From Pollenia angustigena (taxonomy: Eukaryota > Arthropoda > Insecta > Diptera > Polleniidae): a stretch of DNA of 64,000 nucleotides. The stretch covers positions 51,988,957-52,052,956 of the forward strand of contig OV884059.1 of assembly GCA_930367215.1 (NCBI GenBank). The letters are read 5' to 3'. The position numbers and the translations under genes were made by a program. Below the pieces are notes generated by a model, which saw only the letters and a program-made list of their open reading frames with translations, was not told the origin of the DNA and made no database searches. Positions 21,983 through 34,100 of this stretch are shown one piece after another (positions within the stretch are counted from its first letter, which is position 1; the number at the start of each line of letters is the position of its first letter).

Positions 21983-22206
21983 ATTATGTCAAAAAGCAGT
22001 GATGTAAACGCCAAAAACTTTCTTTAAGATTTTAACTAAAATCTACTAGATTTTGCGTAGGTGTAAATGTAGTATCAAACAAAAATACTAATTGAATCAG
22101 TAAAAATTTGTAGAAATTTAAAAAGTTTCAAACAGGCGTTTTTTTGAAAAATATTCGGCAAAAATTTTTTCTGTGTACCAACATATAAAATTATTTTTTG
22201 CAGTGA

Positions 22207-22327
22207 AGCTGGTATACGATCTGCCAGCACACACCAACAACTTCATAATAAAGCCTGATTTGTTCATATATATAGTGGAACAATATATTAACGCAGTCGA
22301 TTTTATTATTGAAATAAAACAATAAAG
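22207..22327 (+). pseudogene. Orphan exon-like segment, block B (donor lost)
   Basis: Nearly identical to the block A copy, including the altered donor and in-frame TAA. This supports A and B being sister copies. Confidence 0.45.
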
Positions 22328-22396
22328 TATACCTGTATGCATCAGTCTTTTATTTAAATGTATAGGTACATAAAAAAAAGTATTTTTAAATTCAAT

Positions 22397-22751
22397 CCCA
22401 GCGGTAACTAGAATGAGTAAAGAGGCCTAATAGAAGGCCTTATTTAGCAGTCAGAAGCCCTTCTCGCCGCATTCCATACTTATTTATTTTTTACACAGGT
22501 TGTCATTGGGCGCAAGGCCTTCCACACTTCCTTTAAAAACAACTTCGATCCCTTCCCAAAGAAGGGAGTAAGGAAGGTCACTAAAAATAAAAAGTAAATT
22601 AAACTGAACACCTTCCTTTCTCCCTTCTCAAAGAAGGGAGTAGCGAATGTGTACTGAATATTTCAGAAGGTCTTTTAAAAAGAAGTTTATACCTTCTAGA
22701 GGCCTTCAAAAAGGTCTGCCACTTGCAGTCCTTTCAATATTTACCGCTGGG
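22397..22751. mobile_element. 355-bp MITE with CCCAGCGGTAA ends, block B
   Basis: Same element and flanks as 17140-17494; inherited by block duplication. Confidence 0.8.
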
Positions 22752-23019
22752 ATATCACATACCCAGCAAAAACTTTGCATACAAAATAAGCAGAAAAATA
22801 ATGAGAATTTGACGAGCCAACTACTTACTTTTCTACTAGAAAAAGTACTTATTTTTGTTCGAGATGTCCCAAAAGTAATCCTTTATAATTTAGCTTATTA
22901 TAATCCAAAAAATAATAGGTTTTTTTTTATACTTAAAATTTTTATAAAAATATATAGTTACACAAAGTCAATAAAGTAAAATTTTTTTTTTAATTATTTT
23001 TTTTATTTTTATTTTTTTT

Positions 23020-26000
23020 AAACATTTTTTCATTTTTCGAATTTATTCTATGAGTTAAATTTCAGGTCTGTATTTTATAAAGCTTTTTTGTAATAGTTCT
23101 ATTCTTTTAATTTTTCAGAATGACTATCAGACTATTATATTGTATTTTCTTTTTACATTTTACCTTAGCCTTCCTTTGGAAAGCAATGAAGTATATTGAA
23201 TGTACAGAAAAATTTACAATTATTAGACACCAGCAGAATGTAATGCATTTTCTGGCCCGCTACGGCCTTCTTCAGCATTCTTTGTGTCTCACTGGATAGT
23301 GTTACTTTATAAATTGAATGTATTTAACTCAACTATTTTAACAATTAGAAACTGGGAATTATTTCCTTGTGAAGGTTACTTTATATTATATTAAACATTT
23401 TTTCATTTTTCGAATTTATTCTATGAGTTAAATTTCAGGTCTGTATTTTATAAAGCTTTTTTGTAATAGTTCTATTCTTTTAATTTTTCAGAAATGACTT
23501 TATACACTATCAGACTATTATATTGTATTTTCTTTTTACATTTTACCTTAGCCTTCCTTTGGAAAGCAATGAAGTATATTGAATGTACAGAAAAATTTAC
23601 AATTATTAGACACCAGCAGAATGTAATGCATTTTCTGGCCCGCTACGGCCTTCTTCAGCATTCTTTGTGTCTCACTGGATAGTGTTACTTTATAAGTTGA
23701 ATGTATTTAACTCAACTATTTTAACAATTAGAAACTGGGAATTATTTCCTTGTGAAGGTTACTTTATATTATATTAAACATTTTTTCATTTTTCGAATTT
23801 ATTCTATGAGTTAAATTTCAGGTCTGTATTTTATAAAGCTTTTTGTAATAGTTCTATTCTTTTAATTTTTCAGAAATGACTTTATACACTATCAGACTAT
23901 TATATTGTATTTTCTTTTTACATTTTACCTTAGCCTTCCTTTGGAAAGCAATGAAGTATATTGAATGTACAGAAAAATTTACAATTATTAGACACCAGCA
24001 GAATGTAATGCATTTTCTGGCCCGCTACGGCCTTCTTCAGCATTCTTTGTGTCTCACTGGATAGTGTTACTTTATAAATTGAATGTATTTAACTCAACTA
24101 TTTTAACAATTAGAAAATGGGAATTATTTCCTTGTGAAGGTTACCTTATATTATATTAAACATTTTTTCATTTTTCGAATTTATTCTATGAGTTAAATTT
24201 CAGGTCTGTATTTTATAAAGCTTTTTTGTAATAGTTCTATTCATTTAATTTTTCAGAAATGACTTTATACACTATCAGACTATTATATTGTATTTTCTTT
24301 TTACATTTTACCTTAGCCTTCCTTTGGAAAGCAATGAAGTATATTGAATGTACAGAAAAAATTTACAATTATTAGACACCAGCAGAATGTAATGCATTTT
24401 CTGGCCCGCTACGGCCTTCTTCAGCATTCTTTGTGTCTCACTGGATAGTGTTACTTTATAAATTGAATGTATTTAACTCAACTATTTTAACAATTAGAAA
24501 CTGGGAATTATTTCCTTGTGAAGGTTACTTTATATTATATTAAACATTTTTTCATTTTTCGAATTTATTCTATGAGTTAAATTTCAGGTCTGTATTTTAT
24601 AAAGCTTTTTTGTAATAGTTCTATTCTTTTAATTTTTCAGAAATGACTTTATACACTATCAGACTATTATATTGTATTTTCTTTTTACATTTTACCTTAG
24701 CCTTCCTTTGGAAAGCAATGAAGTATATTGAATGTACAGAAAAATTTACAATTATTAGACACCAGCAGAATGTAATGCATTTTCTGGCCCGCTACGGCCT
24801 TCTTCAGCATTCTTTGTGTCTCACTGGATAGTGTTACTTTATAAATTGAATGTATTTAACTCAACTATTTTAACAATTAGAAACTGGGAATTATTTCCTT
24901 GTGAAGGTTACTTTATATTATATTAAACATTTTTTCATTTTCCGAATTTATTCTATGAGTTAAATTTCAGGTCTGTATTTTATAAAGCTTTTTTGTAATA
25001 GTTCTATTCTTTTAATTTTTCAGAAATGACTTTATACACTATCAGACTATTATATTGTATTTTCTTTTTACATTTTACCTTAGCCTTCCTTTGGAAAGCA
25101 ATGAAGTATATTGAATGTACAGAAAAATTTACAATTATTAGACACCAGCAGAATGTAATGCATTTTCTGGCCCGCTACGGCCTTCTTCAGCATTCTTTGT
25201 GTCTCACTGGATAGTGTTACTTTATAAATTGAATGTATTTAACTCAACTATTTTAACAATTAGAAACTGGGAATTATTTCCTTGTGAAGGTTACTTTATA
25301 TTATATTAAACATTTTTTCATTTTTCGAATTTATTCTATGAGTTAAATTTCAGGTCTGTATTTTATAAAGCTTTTTTGTAATAGTTCTATTCTTTTAATT
25401 TTTCAGAAATGACTTTATACACTATCAGACTATTATATTGTATTTTCTTTTTACATTTTACCTTAGCCTTCCTTTGGAAAGCAATGAAGTATATTGAATG
25501 TACAGAAAAATTTACAATTATTAGACACCAGCAGAATGTAATGCATTTTCTGGCCCGCTACGGCCTTCTTCAGCATTCTTTGTGTCTCACTGGATAGTGT
25601 TACTTTATAAATTGAATGTATTTAACTCAACTATTTTAACAATTAGAAACTGGGAATTATTTCCTTGTGAAGGTTACTTTATGTTATATTAAACATTTTT
25701 TCATTTTTCGAATTTATTCTATGAGTTAAATTTCAGGTCTGTATTTTATAAAGCTTTTTTGTAATAGTTCTATTCTTTTAATTTTTCAGAAATGACTTTA
25801 TACACTATCAAACTATTATATTGTATTTTCTTTTTACATTTTACCTTAGCCTTCCTTTGGAAAGCAATGAAGTATATTGAATGTACAGAAAAATTTACAA
25901 TTATTAGACACCAGCAGAATGTAATGCATTTTCTGGCCCGCTACGGCCTTCTTCAGCATTCTTTGTGTCTCACTGGATAGTGTTACTTTATAAATTGAAT

Positions 26001-26944
26001 GTATTTAACTCAACTATTTTAACAATTAGAAACTGGGAATTATTTCCTTGAAAAGGTTACTTTATATTATATTAAACATTTTTTCATTTTTCGAATTTAT
26101 TCTATGAGTTAAATTTCAGGTCTGTATTTTATAAAGCTTTTTTGTAATAGTTCTATTCTTTTAATTTTTCAGAAATGACTTTATACACTATCAGACTATT
26201 ATATTGTATTTTCTTTTTACATTTTACCTTAGCCTTCCTTTGGAAAGCAATGAAGTATATTGAATGTACAGAAAAATTTACAATTATTAGACACCAGCAG
26301 AATGTAATGCATTTTCTGGCCCGCTACGGCCTTCTTCAGCATTCTTTGTGTCTCACTGGATAGTGTTACTTTATAAATTGAATGTATTTAACTCAACTAT
26401 TTTAACAATTAGAAACTGGGAATTATTTCCTTGTGAAGGTTACTTTATATTATATTAAACATTTTTTCATTTTTCGAATTTATTCTATGAGTTAAATTTC
26501 AGGTCTGTATTTTATAAAGCTTTTTTGTAATAGTTCTATTCTTTTAATTTTTCAGAAATGACTTTATACACTATCAGACTATTATATTGTATTTTCTTTT
26601 TACATTTTACCTTAGCCTTCCTTTGGAAAGCAATGAAGTATATTGAATGTACAGAAAAATTTACAATTATTAGACACCAGCAGAATGTAATGCATTTTCT
26701 GGCCCGCTACGGCCTTCTTCAGCATTCTTTGTGTCTCACTGGATAGTGTTACTTTATAAATTGAATGTATTTAACTCAACTATTTTAACAATTAGAAACT
26801 GGGAATTATTTCCTTGTGAAGGTTACTTTATATTATATTAAACATTTTTTCATTTTTCGAATTTATTCTATGAGTTAAATTTCAGGTCTGTATATTATAA
26901 AGCTTTTTTGTAATAGTTCTATTCTTTTAATTTTTCAGAAATTA
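23020..26944 (+). repeat. 383-bp satellite-like array, ten full units plus a partial
   Basis: Units start AAACATTTTTTCATTTTTCG at 23020, 23393, 23776, 24158 and then every 383 bp to 26840. The first unit has a 10-bp deletion (near 23120); others differ by single bases or one inserted A (the unit from 24158). Near identity means recent expansion or ongoing conversion. Each unit has a 62-codon frame starting ATGACTTTATAC that is broken in two units; I find no evidence that it is translated. The unit shares sequence with the fold-back element at 43046-43250. Confidence 0.95.
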
Positions 26945-27118
26945 CTTTATATAGTGTATAAAGTCATTTCTGAAAAATTAAAAGAATAGAACTATTACAA
27001 AAAAGCTTTATAAAATACAGACCTGAAATTTAACTCATAGAATAAATTCGAAAAATGAAAAAATGTTTAATATAATATAAAGTAACCTTCACAAGGAAAT
27101 AATTCCCAGTTTCTAATT
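26945..27118 (-). repeat. Inverted partial unit closing the array
   Basis: From GTGTATAAAGTCATTTCTG onward the sequence is the reverse complement of the preceding array sequence, back to GGGAATTATTTCC and CTAATTT. With the last direct unit it forms a palindrome with arms of about 100 bp and almost no spacer. Confidence 0.9.
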
Positions 27119-27183
27119 TATTTTTTTTAATTATTTTTTTATTTTTATTTTTTCTTATTTTACTTTATTTTTTTTCTGTCTCT

Positions 27184-27249
27184 GGCGGGATTCGATCGCG
27201 CAACCTCGGTGCTGATAGACTAGCTCTCTACCAGCTAGTCTACCGGGGC
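27184..27249 (-). ncRNA. tRNA-like segment, block B copy
   Basis: Same as 17825-17890, with identical A-box-like and B-box-like parts. Confidence 0.45.
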
Positions 27250-27503
27250 AGTGTAGTTTTTGTATTAAAAAACTATGTTTTTTTACTATAATGACTATAA
27301 TGACATTTTTATTGTCATAATGAAAATTTAAATTTTTCTGTATATTTAAGATATAATAATAAAGTTATTATTTAATATAAAACTAATACTCCAAAAAGTG
27401 GCGAATAAAGCTACAAAGTAATGAATTCTTGAAGTCATTAAAAGTAGGATTGTAAGTAAAGTTTTTGCTGGGTATGAACATATAAATACAAATATATACG
27501 GGC

Positions 27504-27735
27504 ATGCTCTACAAATCGAAATGAAGTGGAATTGAAACCGAACGAAATTTTAATTATATTAATTAATTACAAAATTACTGTAGTTTTTCCTGTTTTTAAA
27601 AGCTGTTCTCGTAAATATAATTAGTACTTAAAGTGGCAAGTATATAAAAAGGAACATTTTTACGAACTGTCTTTACAGGCTCGTTTTCAAAATCTGTTAG
27701 GTTTTAAATCCACTTCATTTCGATTTACAGAACAT
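27504..27735. mobile_element. MITE with AAATCGAAATGAAGTGGA arms, block B
   Basis: Block B copy of the element at 18145-18375. Confidence 0.7.
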
Positions 27736-27825
27736 ACCCAATAATTAAATACAAAATATAAGTTAAAACAAAAATTTTCATTGAAAACATAAAAGGCAAT
27801 TCATAAGCATTTTTAGTAAATTTTA

Positions 27826-28552
27826 TCAAACATTAAACACATCATCATACACTGAAAAAATTTTCTTCACAGATCCAATGAAATTTACATTAAAATTCAA
27901 CCTATGTAACCCTTCATTGGATTAATGAAATGTTTCATAAAATCAATGAAAATTTTGCATTAGTTTAATGACAAACGTTTATTTTATCCATTTTTTCAAT
28001 GAGGATTCATAAAATCAATGAAAATTTTGTCATTGATTTTATTAATCCTTCATTAATCCAATGAAGGGTTTACATAGGTTGAATTTTAATGTAAATTTCA
28101 TTGGATCTGTGAAGAAAATTTTTTCAGTGTATGAATAGTTTTCCTCAAATGCCAGAGTGTTGGTCAAAATATCATTAGAATATGATTTGTTTTTATTACA
28201 CATTTTTATAAAATCATCAGTAATAATAAAATCTTTGCAACATTTATTTAGCCTCTTTAGTCCACATCTAAGGTAAATCAATGAATTCATAGTATCTTGG
28301 TTTTTATAAGGTTCATACCGCTAAAAATTCTTTCAACTTCCGCGTTACTAAATGGTAAATCCAAAAACTTCATAACAAAAGAAGCTAGCTCGTTGAAAGG
28401 ATTTTCTTTTAAAGCGTTTCTATACTCATAAACACCTATCCAGAATTCAATAGTTGAACTTTGGTTCATTCATTCGTATCAATTTAGCTTTTGCCAGCCA
28501 TTGCTGTTCTAAACCCGTAATTTCTTCTTTAGAAAAATCTGTCATTTCTTCT
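27826..28552 (-). pseudogene. hAT-like transposase C-terminus, block B (cut by MITE)
   Basis: Same gene end as in block A (LPFSNAEVERIFSGMNLIKTK), with RCGLKRLNKCCKDFIITDDF readable downstream of the shared frameshift. The last codons are separated by a 280-bp MITE at 27850-28129. The TTAA at 28553 is the piggyBac target. Confidence 0.75.
27850..28129. mobile_element. 280-bp MITE with CACTGAAAAAATTTTC ends, private to block B
   Basis: Long inverted ends starting CACTGAAAAAATTTTCTTCA; TA on both sides. Blocks A (18488) and C (32370) have the empty CATCATCATATGAATAG. The interior is nearly a complete hairpin with repeated TCATTGATTTTA-like motifs. TA duplication suggests a Tc1/mariner-type source. 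Confidence 0.9.
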
Positions 28553-28556
28553 TTAA

Positions 28557-28750
28557 CCCTAGAAAGATAAGGTACGTCTGCGAGACGTACCCCTTTTCAA
28601 TTTTGTGCTCTTACTTTCACATTTGTTAACATACAACTTTCTCACGTTCAATAATCTCAGTTGTTAGCAGCACCTATTTGGTGGTGGCAGTTTTTATGTT
28701 GTAAGCTATGTATTTTTTGAGAAATAAACACAACATATGTCTGAGTGACG
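28557..28750. mobile_element. piggyBac left end, truncated, block B
   Basis: TTAA then CCCTAGAAAGATAAGG with the GTACGTCTGCGAGACGTAC palindrome. Same status as in block A. Confidence 0.85.
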
Positions 28751-29008
28751 CACAGTGCTTTGGCCCATAGACATAAATAAAAAAAAGAAACAAGTCTTAT
28801 ATTGTACTTAAAAATGTACAGATCGATAGATAACAAAATAATTAAAATTAATTTTGAAGAATTTTTAAGATTTAACTCTTTTTGGCGGCGCTAGATGGCG
28901 CCAAAGTTTGAGAATTTATAGTAAAAATGGCCAAACAACTACTTGAGTTTTACATGCTTTAGGAAAACTATTGTAAAACTGTTGTTTTTTAAAGCACGAG
29001 ATTGAAAT
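28751..29008. mobile_element. Transib-like left end, truncated, block B
   Basis: CACAGTG at 28751-28757 after TGACG; cut at the B/C junction. Confidence 0.7.
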
Positions 29009-29257
29009 GGCATATTAAAGTAACGATATGTTACCTGAAAGTATTTTTAGTTTATTTCATAAAAAAATTACAAGTCTAAAATTTGTTTTGTTAAGTTTTT
29101 ATTTTTTTTTTTTTGTTTTAAATTAAATTACATTAAAAAACTTGCATATGTTACCTGAAAGTATTTTTAGTTTATTTTAGTTTTATAAAAATTACAAAAG
29201 TGAAATTTGTTTTGTTAAGTTTTTATTTTTTTTTTGTTTGTTTTTAATTAAATAAAA

Positions 29258-30998
29258 TTACATTAAAGAATTTGCAAGTGTTTCTCTTATTTGTTCACCT
29301 TTTGGGTTAAAGTCGTAAGTAAACTCCTCACCTTTTTCCGAATCAATCGTCTTTTCCCAGGTATCATTAATTTTTTCGTTATTGTTGTTCAGGAAGTTAT
29401 GTAGGACGCAACAGCATTTAATAATATTATTGACATTGTCAATTTTATTATCTAGGCCCTTTCCAAGGCGCCGGAATCTTGCTTTCAAATGCCCAAAAGC
29501 GTTTTAAACAACTCTACGGCATTTTGATAGAGCATAATTAAAATTTTTTGTTTCTGGGATGCGCCTATATGAAACGGGTATGGTTTCATCATGCATTCGG
29601 ATAGCCGAAATGCCGAATCGCCTATTAATAATACAGGAACTTTAACTCCGTCGTAAATTACTGCTTGCTGTTGAAATAAAGGGTCTCGCATTTTATTTCT
29701 AAACATAGACCTTTCGAATATACTTGAGTCGTTACATCGGCCTGGACATCCTACATTTAAATACAAAAATCTATACCTGTAGTCGACAACAGCTAACAAA
29801 ATGGTGGAATACCAACCTTTGTAGTTGTAATAATCCGAAGTTTCTGCGTGAGGAGGATGAACTTCAAAATGACATCCATCTGCAGAAGTTTATCAAGAAG
29901 ATCAGACAACATTAACACAAGCGAAAAAACGGTATGTCTCGAAAACAAGAGCTAACCTAAACGGTTGGAACCACTGGATTCAGCGTACCCTAATTAGGTA
30001 AAATTAGCACAGTGTTATTAAGATACATGTACATAAGTATATAAGTATATCACTACCTAAAACGCAAAAGGCCTTATCTAACATTTTGAAAATTTTACAG
30101 GAGAAGCAGAAATTTATTTAAAATGATAAATTGCCCTAAACTGATATAATTTTTTTTTATTATTCTTGTAAAACCTATTATTGTTTTGACAATTGACAAC
30201 GTTGCTTATTTGTGTTGATGCAATACATCAAAATCATTGATTAAGTCGATATTTAATTTTTAGTAAGTTATGGCTTTTGCGTTCTTGGTTACGATAAATA
30301 CATACATATGTAGATGAAATGTACCAACCTATTGCTCCAAAACATTGCGGGAAGCCTAGTTTCTTAAATCCTTCAACACATTCAATTATTTTTGGTTCAT
30401 TTATGAAATTTGAATGTAAATATTCATTAGAAAGGTTTCTCCAAACTTCGATACAAAATTCTTTTAAAATAAGGCATACACTCGCTTTTGAAATACCAAA
30501 CATATGGGATATAGACGCATATTCGGATGACGACTTTAAGCAATAAAGTGCAATAGCTATACGTTTTTCAAGCGGAATACATTTCCTAAATCTTGTATCT
30601 GTTTTTTTCATGGACGTCAACTTAGAACACAGCAATTGAAATGTTTGCCGGCTCATTCTAAAATTTTCTATAAATGTGTCTTCTGGCATTATAGGAACAT
30701 CTTCCTCATAAAACGAGCCATGGCGAGTCTATAACACAAAGGTATTTAGTTAAATTTCACCTACTAATTTCATACTTACGTGTGCCCATTCCAACCTCCT
30801 ATGTAATAATTGCGTGTAGTACATTTGCAGCAGTTTGCGAAACCGTAGATTTAACAAATGCTGCTGTTTATTTTCTACGCAACAATAACATTTCCGATTG
30901 CATTTTTTTTGAACTGGATTAAAAAATAATAACATTTGGTTTTGACTTTTCATTTTTGTTAATATAAATTTACAATTTAATTTCTTTTGGTTTTTCAA
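29258..30998 (-). pseudogene. Harbinger transposase remnant, block C
   Basis: Exons on the minus strand at about 30998-30780, 30728-30329 and 29879-29258. It shares the frameshift after SQKQK with A and B; an 18-bp deletion removes codons after IDSEK (near 29331). The first two DDE aspartates are intact; the third catalytic position is beyond the frameshift. Confidence 0.8.
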
Positions 30999-31252
30999 TC
31001 AGCTGCTTTTGTTATGAAAATGAAATCCGACAATATGTCAAAAAGCAGTGATGTAAACGCCAAAAACTTTCTTTAAGATTTTAACTAAAATCTACTAGAT
31101 TTTGCGTAGGTGTAAATGTAGTATCAAACAAAAATATTAATTGAATCAGTAAAAATTTGTAGAAATTTAAAAAGTTTCAAACAAGCGTTTTTTTGAAAAA
31201 TATTCGGCAAAAATTTTTTCTGTGTACCAACATATAAAATTATTTTTTGCAG

Positions 31253-31372
31253 TGAAGCTGGTATACGATCTGCCAGCACACACCAACAACTTCAAAATAA
31301 AGCCTGATTTGTTCATATATATAGTGGAACAATATATTAACGCAGTCGATTTTATTATTGAAATAAAACAAT
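31253..31372 (+). CDS. Orphan exon of unknown gene (block C, splice sites intact)
   Basis: A 120-bp open segment between a good acceptor (TTTTTTGCAG) and a perfect donor (GTAAGT). It encodes about 39 residues including VYDLPAHTNNFKIKPDLF and YIVEQYINAVDFIIEIKQ. Phase in and phase out agree (two bases in, one out). I do not recognise the family, and no neighbouring exons are apparent. It may be a fragment of a captured host gene or a transposon exon. Blocks A and B carry the same segment with the donor destroyed. Confidence 0.45.
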
Positions 31373-31446
31373 GTAAGTATACCTGTATGCATCAGTCTTT
31401 TATTTAAATGTATAGGTACATAAAAAAAAGTATTTTTAAATTCAAT

Positions 31447-31801
31447 CCCAGCGGTAACTAGAATGAGTAAAGAGGCCTAATAGAAGGCCTTATTTAGCAG
31501 TCAGAAGCCCTTCTCGCCGCATTCCATACTTATTTATTTTTTACACAGGTTGTCATTGGGTGCAAGGCCTTCCACACTTCCTTTAAAAACAACTTCCATC
31601 CCTTCCCAAAGAAGGGAGTAAGGAAGGTCACTAAAAATAAAAAGTAAATTAAACTGAACACCTTCCTTTCTCCCTTCTCAAAGAAGGGAGTAGCGAATGT
31701 GTACTGAATATTTCAGAAGGTCTTTTAAAAAGAAGTTTATACCTTCTAGAGGCCTTCAAAAAGGTCTGCCACTTGCAGTCCTTTCAATATTTACCGCTGG
31801 G
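31447..31801. mobile_element. 355-bp MITE with CCCAGCGGTAA ends, block C
   Basis: Block C copy of 17140-17494. Immediately right of it is the empty site of the 609-bp MITE. Confidence 0.8.
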
Positions 31802-31840
31802 ATATCACATATGAACATATAAATACAAATATATACGGGC

Positions 31841-32262
31841 ATGCTCTACAAATCGAAATGAAGTGGAATTGAAACCGAACGAAATTTTTATTATATTAAT
31901 TAATTACAAAATTACTGTAGTTTTTCCTGTTTTTAAAAGCTGTTCTCGTAAATATAATTAGTACTTAAAGTGGCAAGTATATAAAAAGGAATATTTTTAC
32001 GAACTGTCTTTACAGCTGCCATCGGCAAAATCAGGGCGCCGCGTTTTCTCTTTTCTCTTTTATTCTCTTGTATGCTCTTTTATTACGTACATGTGCACAC
32101 ACATTGCAGAGAATTTAACAAAATTAACAACAACATATGTAAAATTCGTACAACGCATATAATCGCAAAATGTAATAGTATAGGTTGCCGATGGCAGCTT
32201 TACAGGCTCGTTTTCAAAATCTGTTAGGTTTTAAATCCACTTCATTTCGATTTACAGAACAT
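31841..32262. mobile_element. MITE with AAATCGAAATGAAGTGGA arms, block C (interrupted)
   Basis: Same element as 18145-18375, carrying the nested 182-bp hAT-type MITE at 32016-32197. Confidence 0.7.
32016..32197. mobile_element. 182-bp hAT-type MITE private to block C
   Basis: Ends CTGCCATCGGCAA / TTGCCGATGGCAG, flanked by the 8-bp direct repeat CTTTACAG (32008-32015, 32198-32205). Empty site in A (18319) and B. An 8-bp duplication fits the hAT superfamily. Confidence 0.88.
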
Positions 32263-32352
32263 ACCCGATAATTAAATACAAAATATAAGTTAAAACAAAA
32301 ATTGTCATTGAAAACATAAAAGGCAATTCATAAGCATTTTTAGTAAATTTTA

Positions 32353-32797
32353 TCAAACATTAAACACATCATCATATGAATAGTTTTCCTCAAATGCCAG
32401 AGTGTTGGTCAAAATATCATTAGAATATGATTTGTTTTTATTACACATTTTTATAAAATCATCAGTAATGATAAAATCTTAGCAACATTTATTTAGCCTC
32501 TTTAGTCCACATCTAAGGCAAATCAATGAATTCATAGTATCTTGGTTTTTATAAGGTTCATACCGCTAAAAATTCTTTCAACTTCCGCGTTACTAAATGG
32601 TAAATCCAAAAACTTCATAACAAAAGAAGCTAGCTCGTTGAAAGGATTTTCTTTTAAAGCGTTTCTATACTCATAAACACCTATCCAGAATTCAATAGTT
32701 GAACTTTGGTTCATTCATTCGTATGAATTTAGCTTTTGCCAGCCATTGCTGTTCTAAACCCGTAATTTCTTCTGTAGAAAAATCTGTCATTTCTTCT
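32353..32797 (-). pseudogene. hAT-like transposase C-terminus, block C
   Basis: Minus strand ends ...LAFEENYSYDDVFNV then TGA at 32353. It carries NAEVERIFSGMNLIKTK, the shared frameshift, and a private TAA in the KCCKDF stretch. The reading frame KEEMTDFSKEEITGLEQQW runs up to the TTAA at 32798 and continues, across the 3.3-kb piggyBac, at 36119. Confidence 0.8.
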
Positions 32798-33244
32798 TTA
32801 ACCCTAGAAAGATAAGGTACGTCTGCGAGACGTACCCCTTTTCAATTTTGTGCTCTTACTTTCACATTTGTTAACATACAACTTTCTCACGTTCAATAAT
32901 CTCAGTTGTTAGCAGCACCTATTTGGTGGTGGCAGTTTTTATGTTGTAAGCTATGTATTTTTTGAGAAATAAACACAACATATGTCTGAGTGACGCACAG
33001 TGCTTTGGCCCATAGACATAAATAAAAAAAAAACAAGTCTTATATTGTACTTAAAAATGTACAGATCGATAGATAACAAAATAATTAAAATTAATTTTGA
33101 AGAATTTTTAAGATTTAACTCTTTTTGGCGGCGCTAGATGGCGCCAAAGTTTGAGAATTTATAGTAAAAATGGCCAAACAACTACTTGAGTTTTACATGC
33201 TTTAGGAAAACTATTGTAAAACTGTTGTTTTTTAAAGCACGAAA

Positions 33245-34100
33245 TTGAAATTTTTTTCTGTAGTAGTTTACTTTATTTAGAATTAAGTGTAAAACAATTT
33301 TATTGAATTATTTTCTCATAAGTATTTTTTTATTGGTTTGAAAAATGCTTATTATTTACTAAAGCTCTAAAAATTTTCTAACTTTGATGGAATATTAAAA
33401 AAAAAGAAAAATACCGTCTATGGGTTTTTTTCTGATTTCGGATATTCAAACTGTTTTCTAATAACTCCAAGAAAAACAATTGAAAAAATTTTACCACAAC
33501 TTGAAAAAAAAAATTTTTTTTAAATGGCTATTTTCATGATTTTTGCTCAAATTTTGATAGTTATCAGGAGTTTAAAAGACAATTAACTATAAATACTGTG
33601 AAATATTAATTCAAACTTATACCGTTCAATAAAAAACAACAAAAATCAAAATATGTATAAAAACTTTTTTGTGTTTGTCTGCATTTTGCGGCATAAGAGG
33701 GCGCTGAAATCACAAATGCCCTTGGTTTTTTATTGTTTCAAGAAAATAATTGTAAAAAATTCATTTTCTGGATTACGAGATTCAAATTTTTTTCTGTAAC
33801 ACCTAACTATATTCTAAACCAACTATAAAAAAACTTTAGGGGAATTATGCTCCTATACATATTTTTTAATGGTTTGAAAAATGCTTATTATTTACTTAAG
33901 CTCTAAAAATTTCCTAACTTTGATGGAATGTTAAAAAAAAGAAAAATACCGTCTATGGGTTTTTTTCTGATTTCGAATATTTAGACTGTTTTCTAATAAC
34001 TACAAGAAAAAAAAATTAAAAAAATTTTACCACAACTTGAAAAAAAATGTATTTAAAAAAAAAATGCTATTTTCGTGATTTTTGCTCAAATTTTCATAGA
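33245..34100. repeat. Diverged 540-bp-spaced direct repeat in the Transib-like element
   Basis: 'GGTTTGAAAAATGCTTATTAT', 'ACCGTCTATGGGTTTTTTTC' and 'TTTTACCACAACTTGAAAA' occur once in 33245-33560 and again in 33785-34100, about 540 bp apart, with many substitutions. Non-coding. Confidence 0.8.

Larger units (their letters stand above)
22762..27472. mobile_element. CCCAGCAAAA MITE swollen to 4.7 kb by an internal array, block B
   Basis: Same outer ends and TA flanks as the 609-bp MITE in block A. Its poly-T centre is interrupted at 23020 by the 383-bp repeat array and resumes at about 27119 with 'TTTATTTTTTTTAATTATT', including the tRNA-like segment. Confidence 0.85.
19377..29008. repeat. Tandem block copy B (9632 bp)
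   Basis: Second block copy, enlarged by three private insertions: a 567-bp TIR element (21416), the 383-bp repeat array inside the CCCAGCAAAA MITE (23020-27115) and a 280-bp MITE (27850). Its shared sequence is collinear with A and C. The A/B and B/C joins have the same sequence, GATTGAAATGGCATATT. Confidence 0.9.
29009..33251. repeat. Tandem block copy C (4243 bp)
   Basis: Third copy and the only one that runs on into the native right flank (AATTGAAATTTTTTTCTG). It lacks the 609-bp MITE, keeps the intact orphan-exon splice donor, and has one private 182-bp hAT-type insertion. Best candidate for the parental copy. Confidence 0.9.

Noticed and set aside
23020..26944. Repeat array as CRISPR-like or other defence locus
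   Set aside because: Units are 383 bp with no unique spacers, no cas-like genes, and the setting is a eukaryotic MITE.
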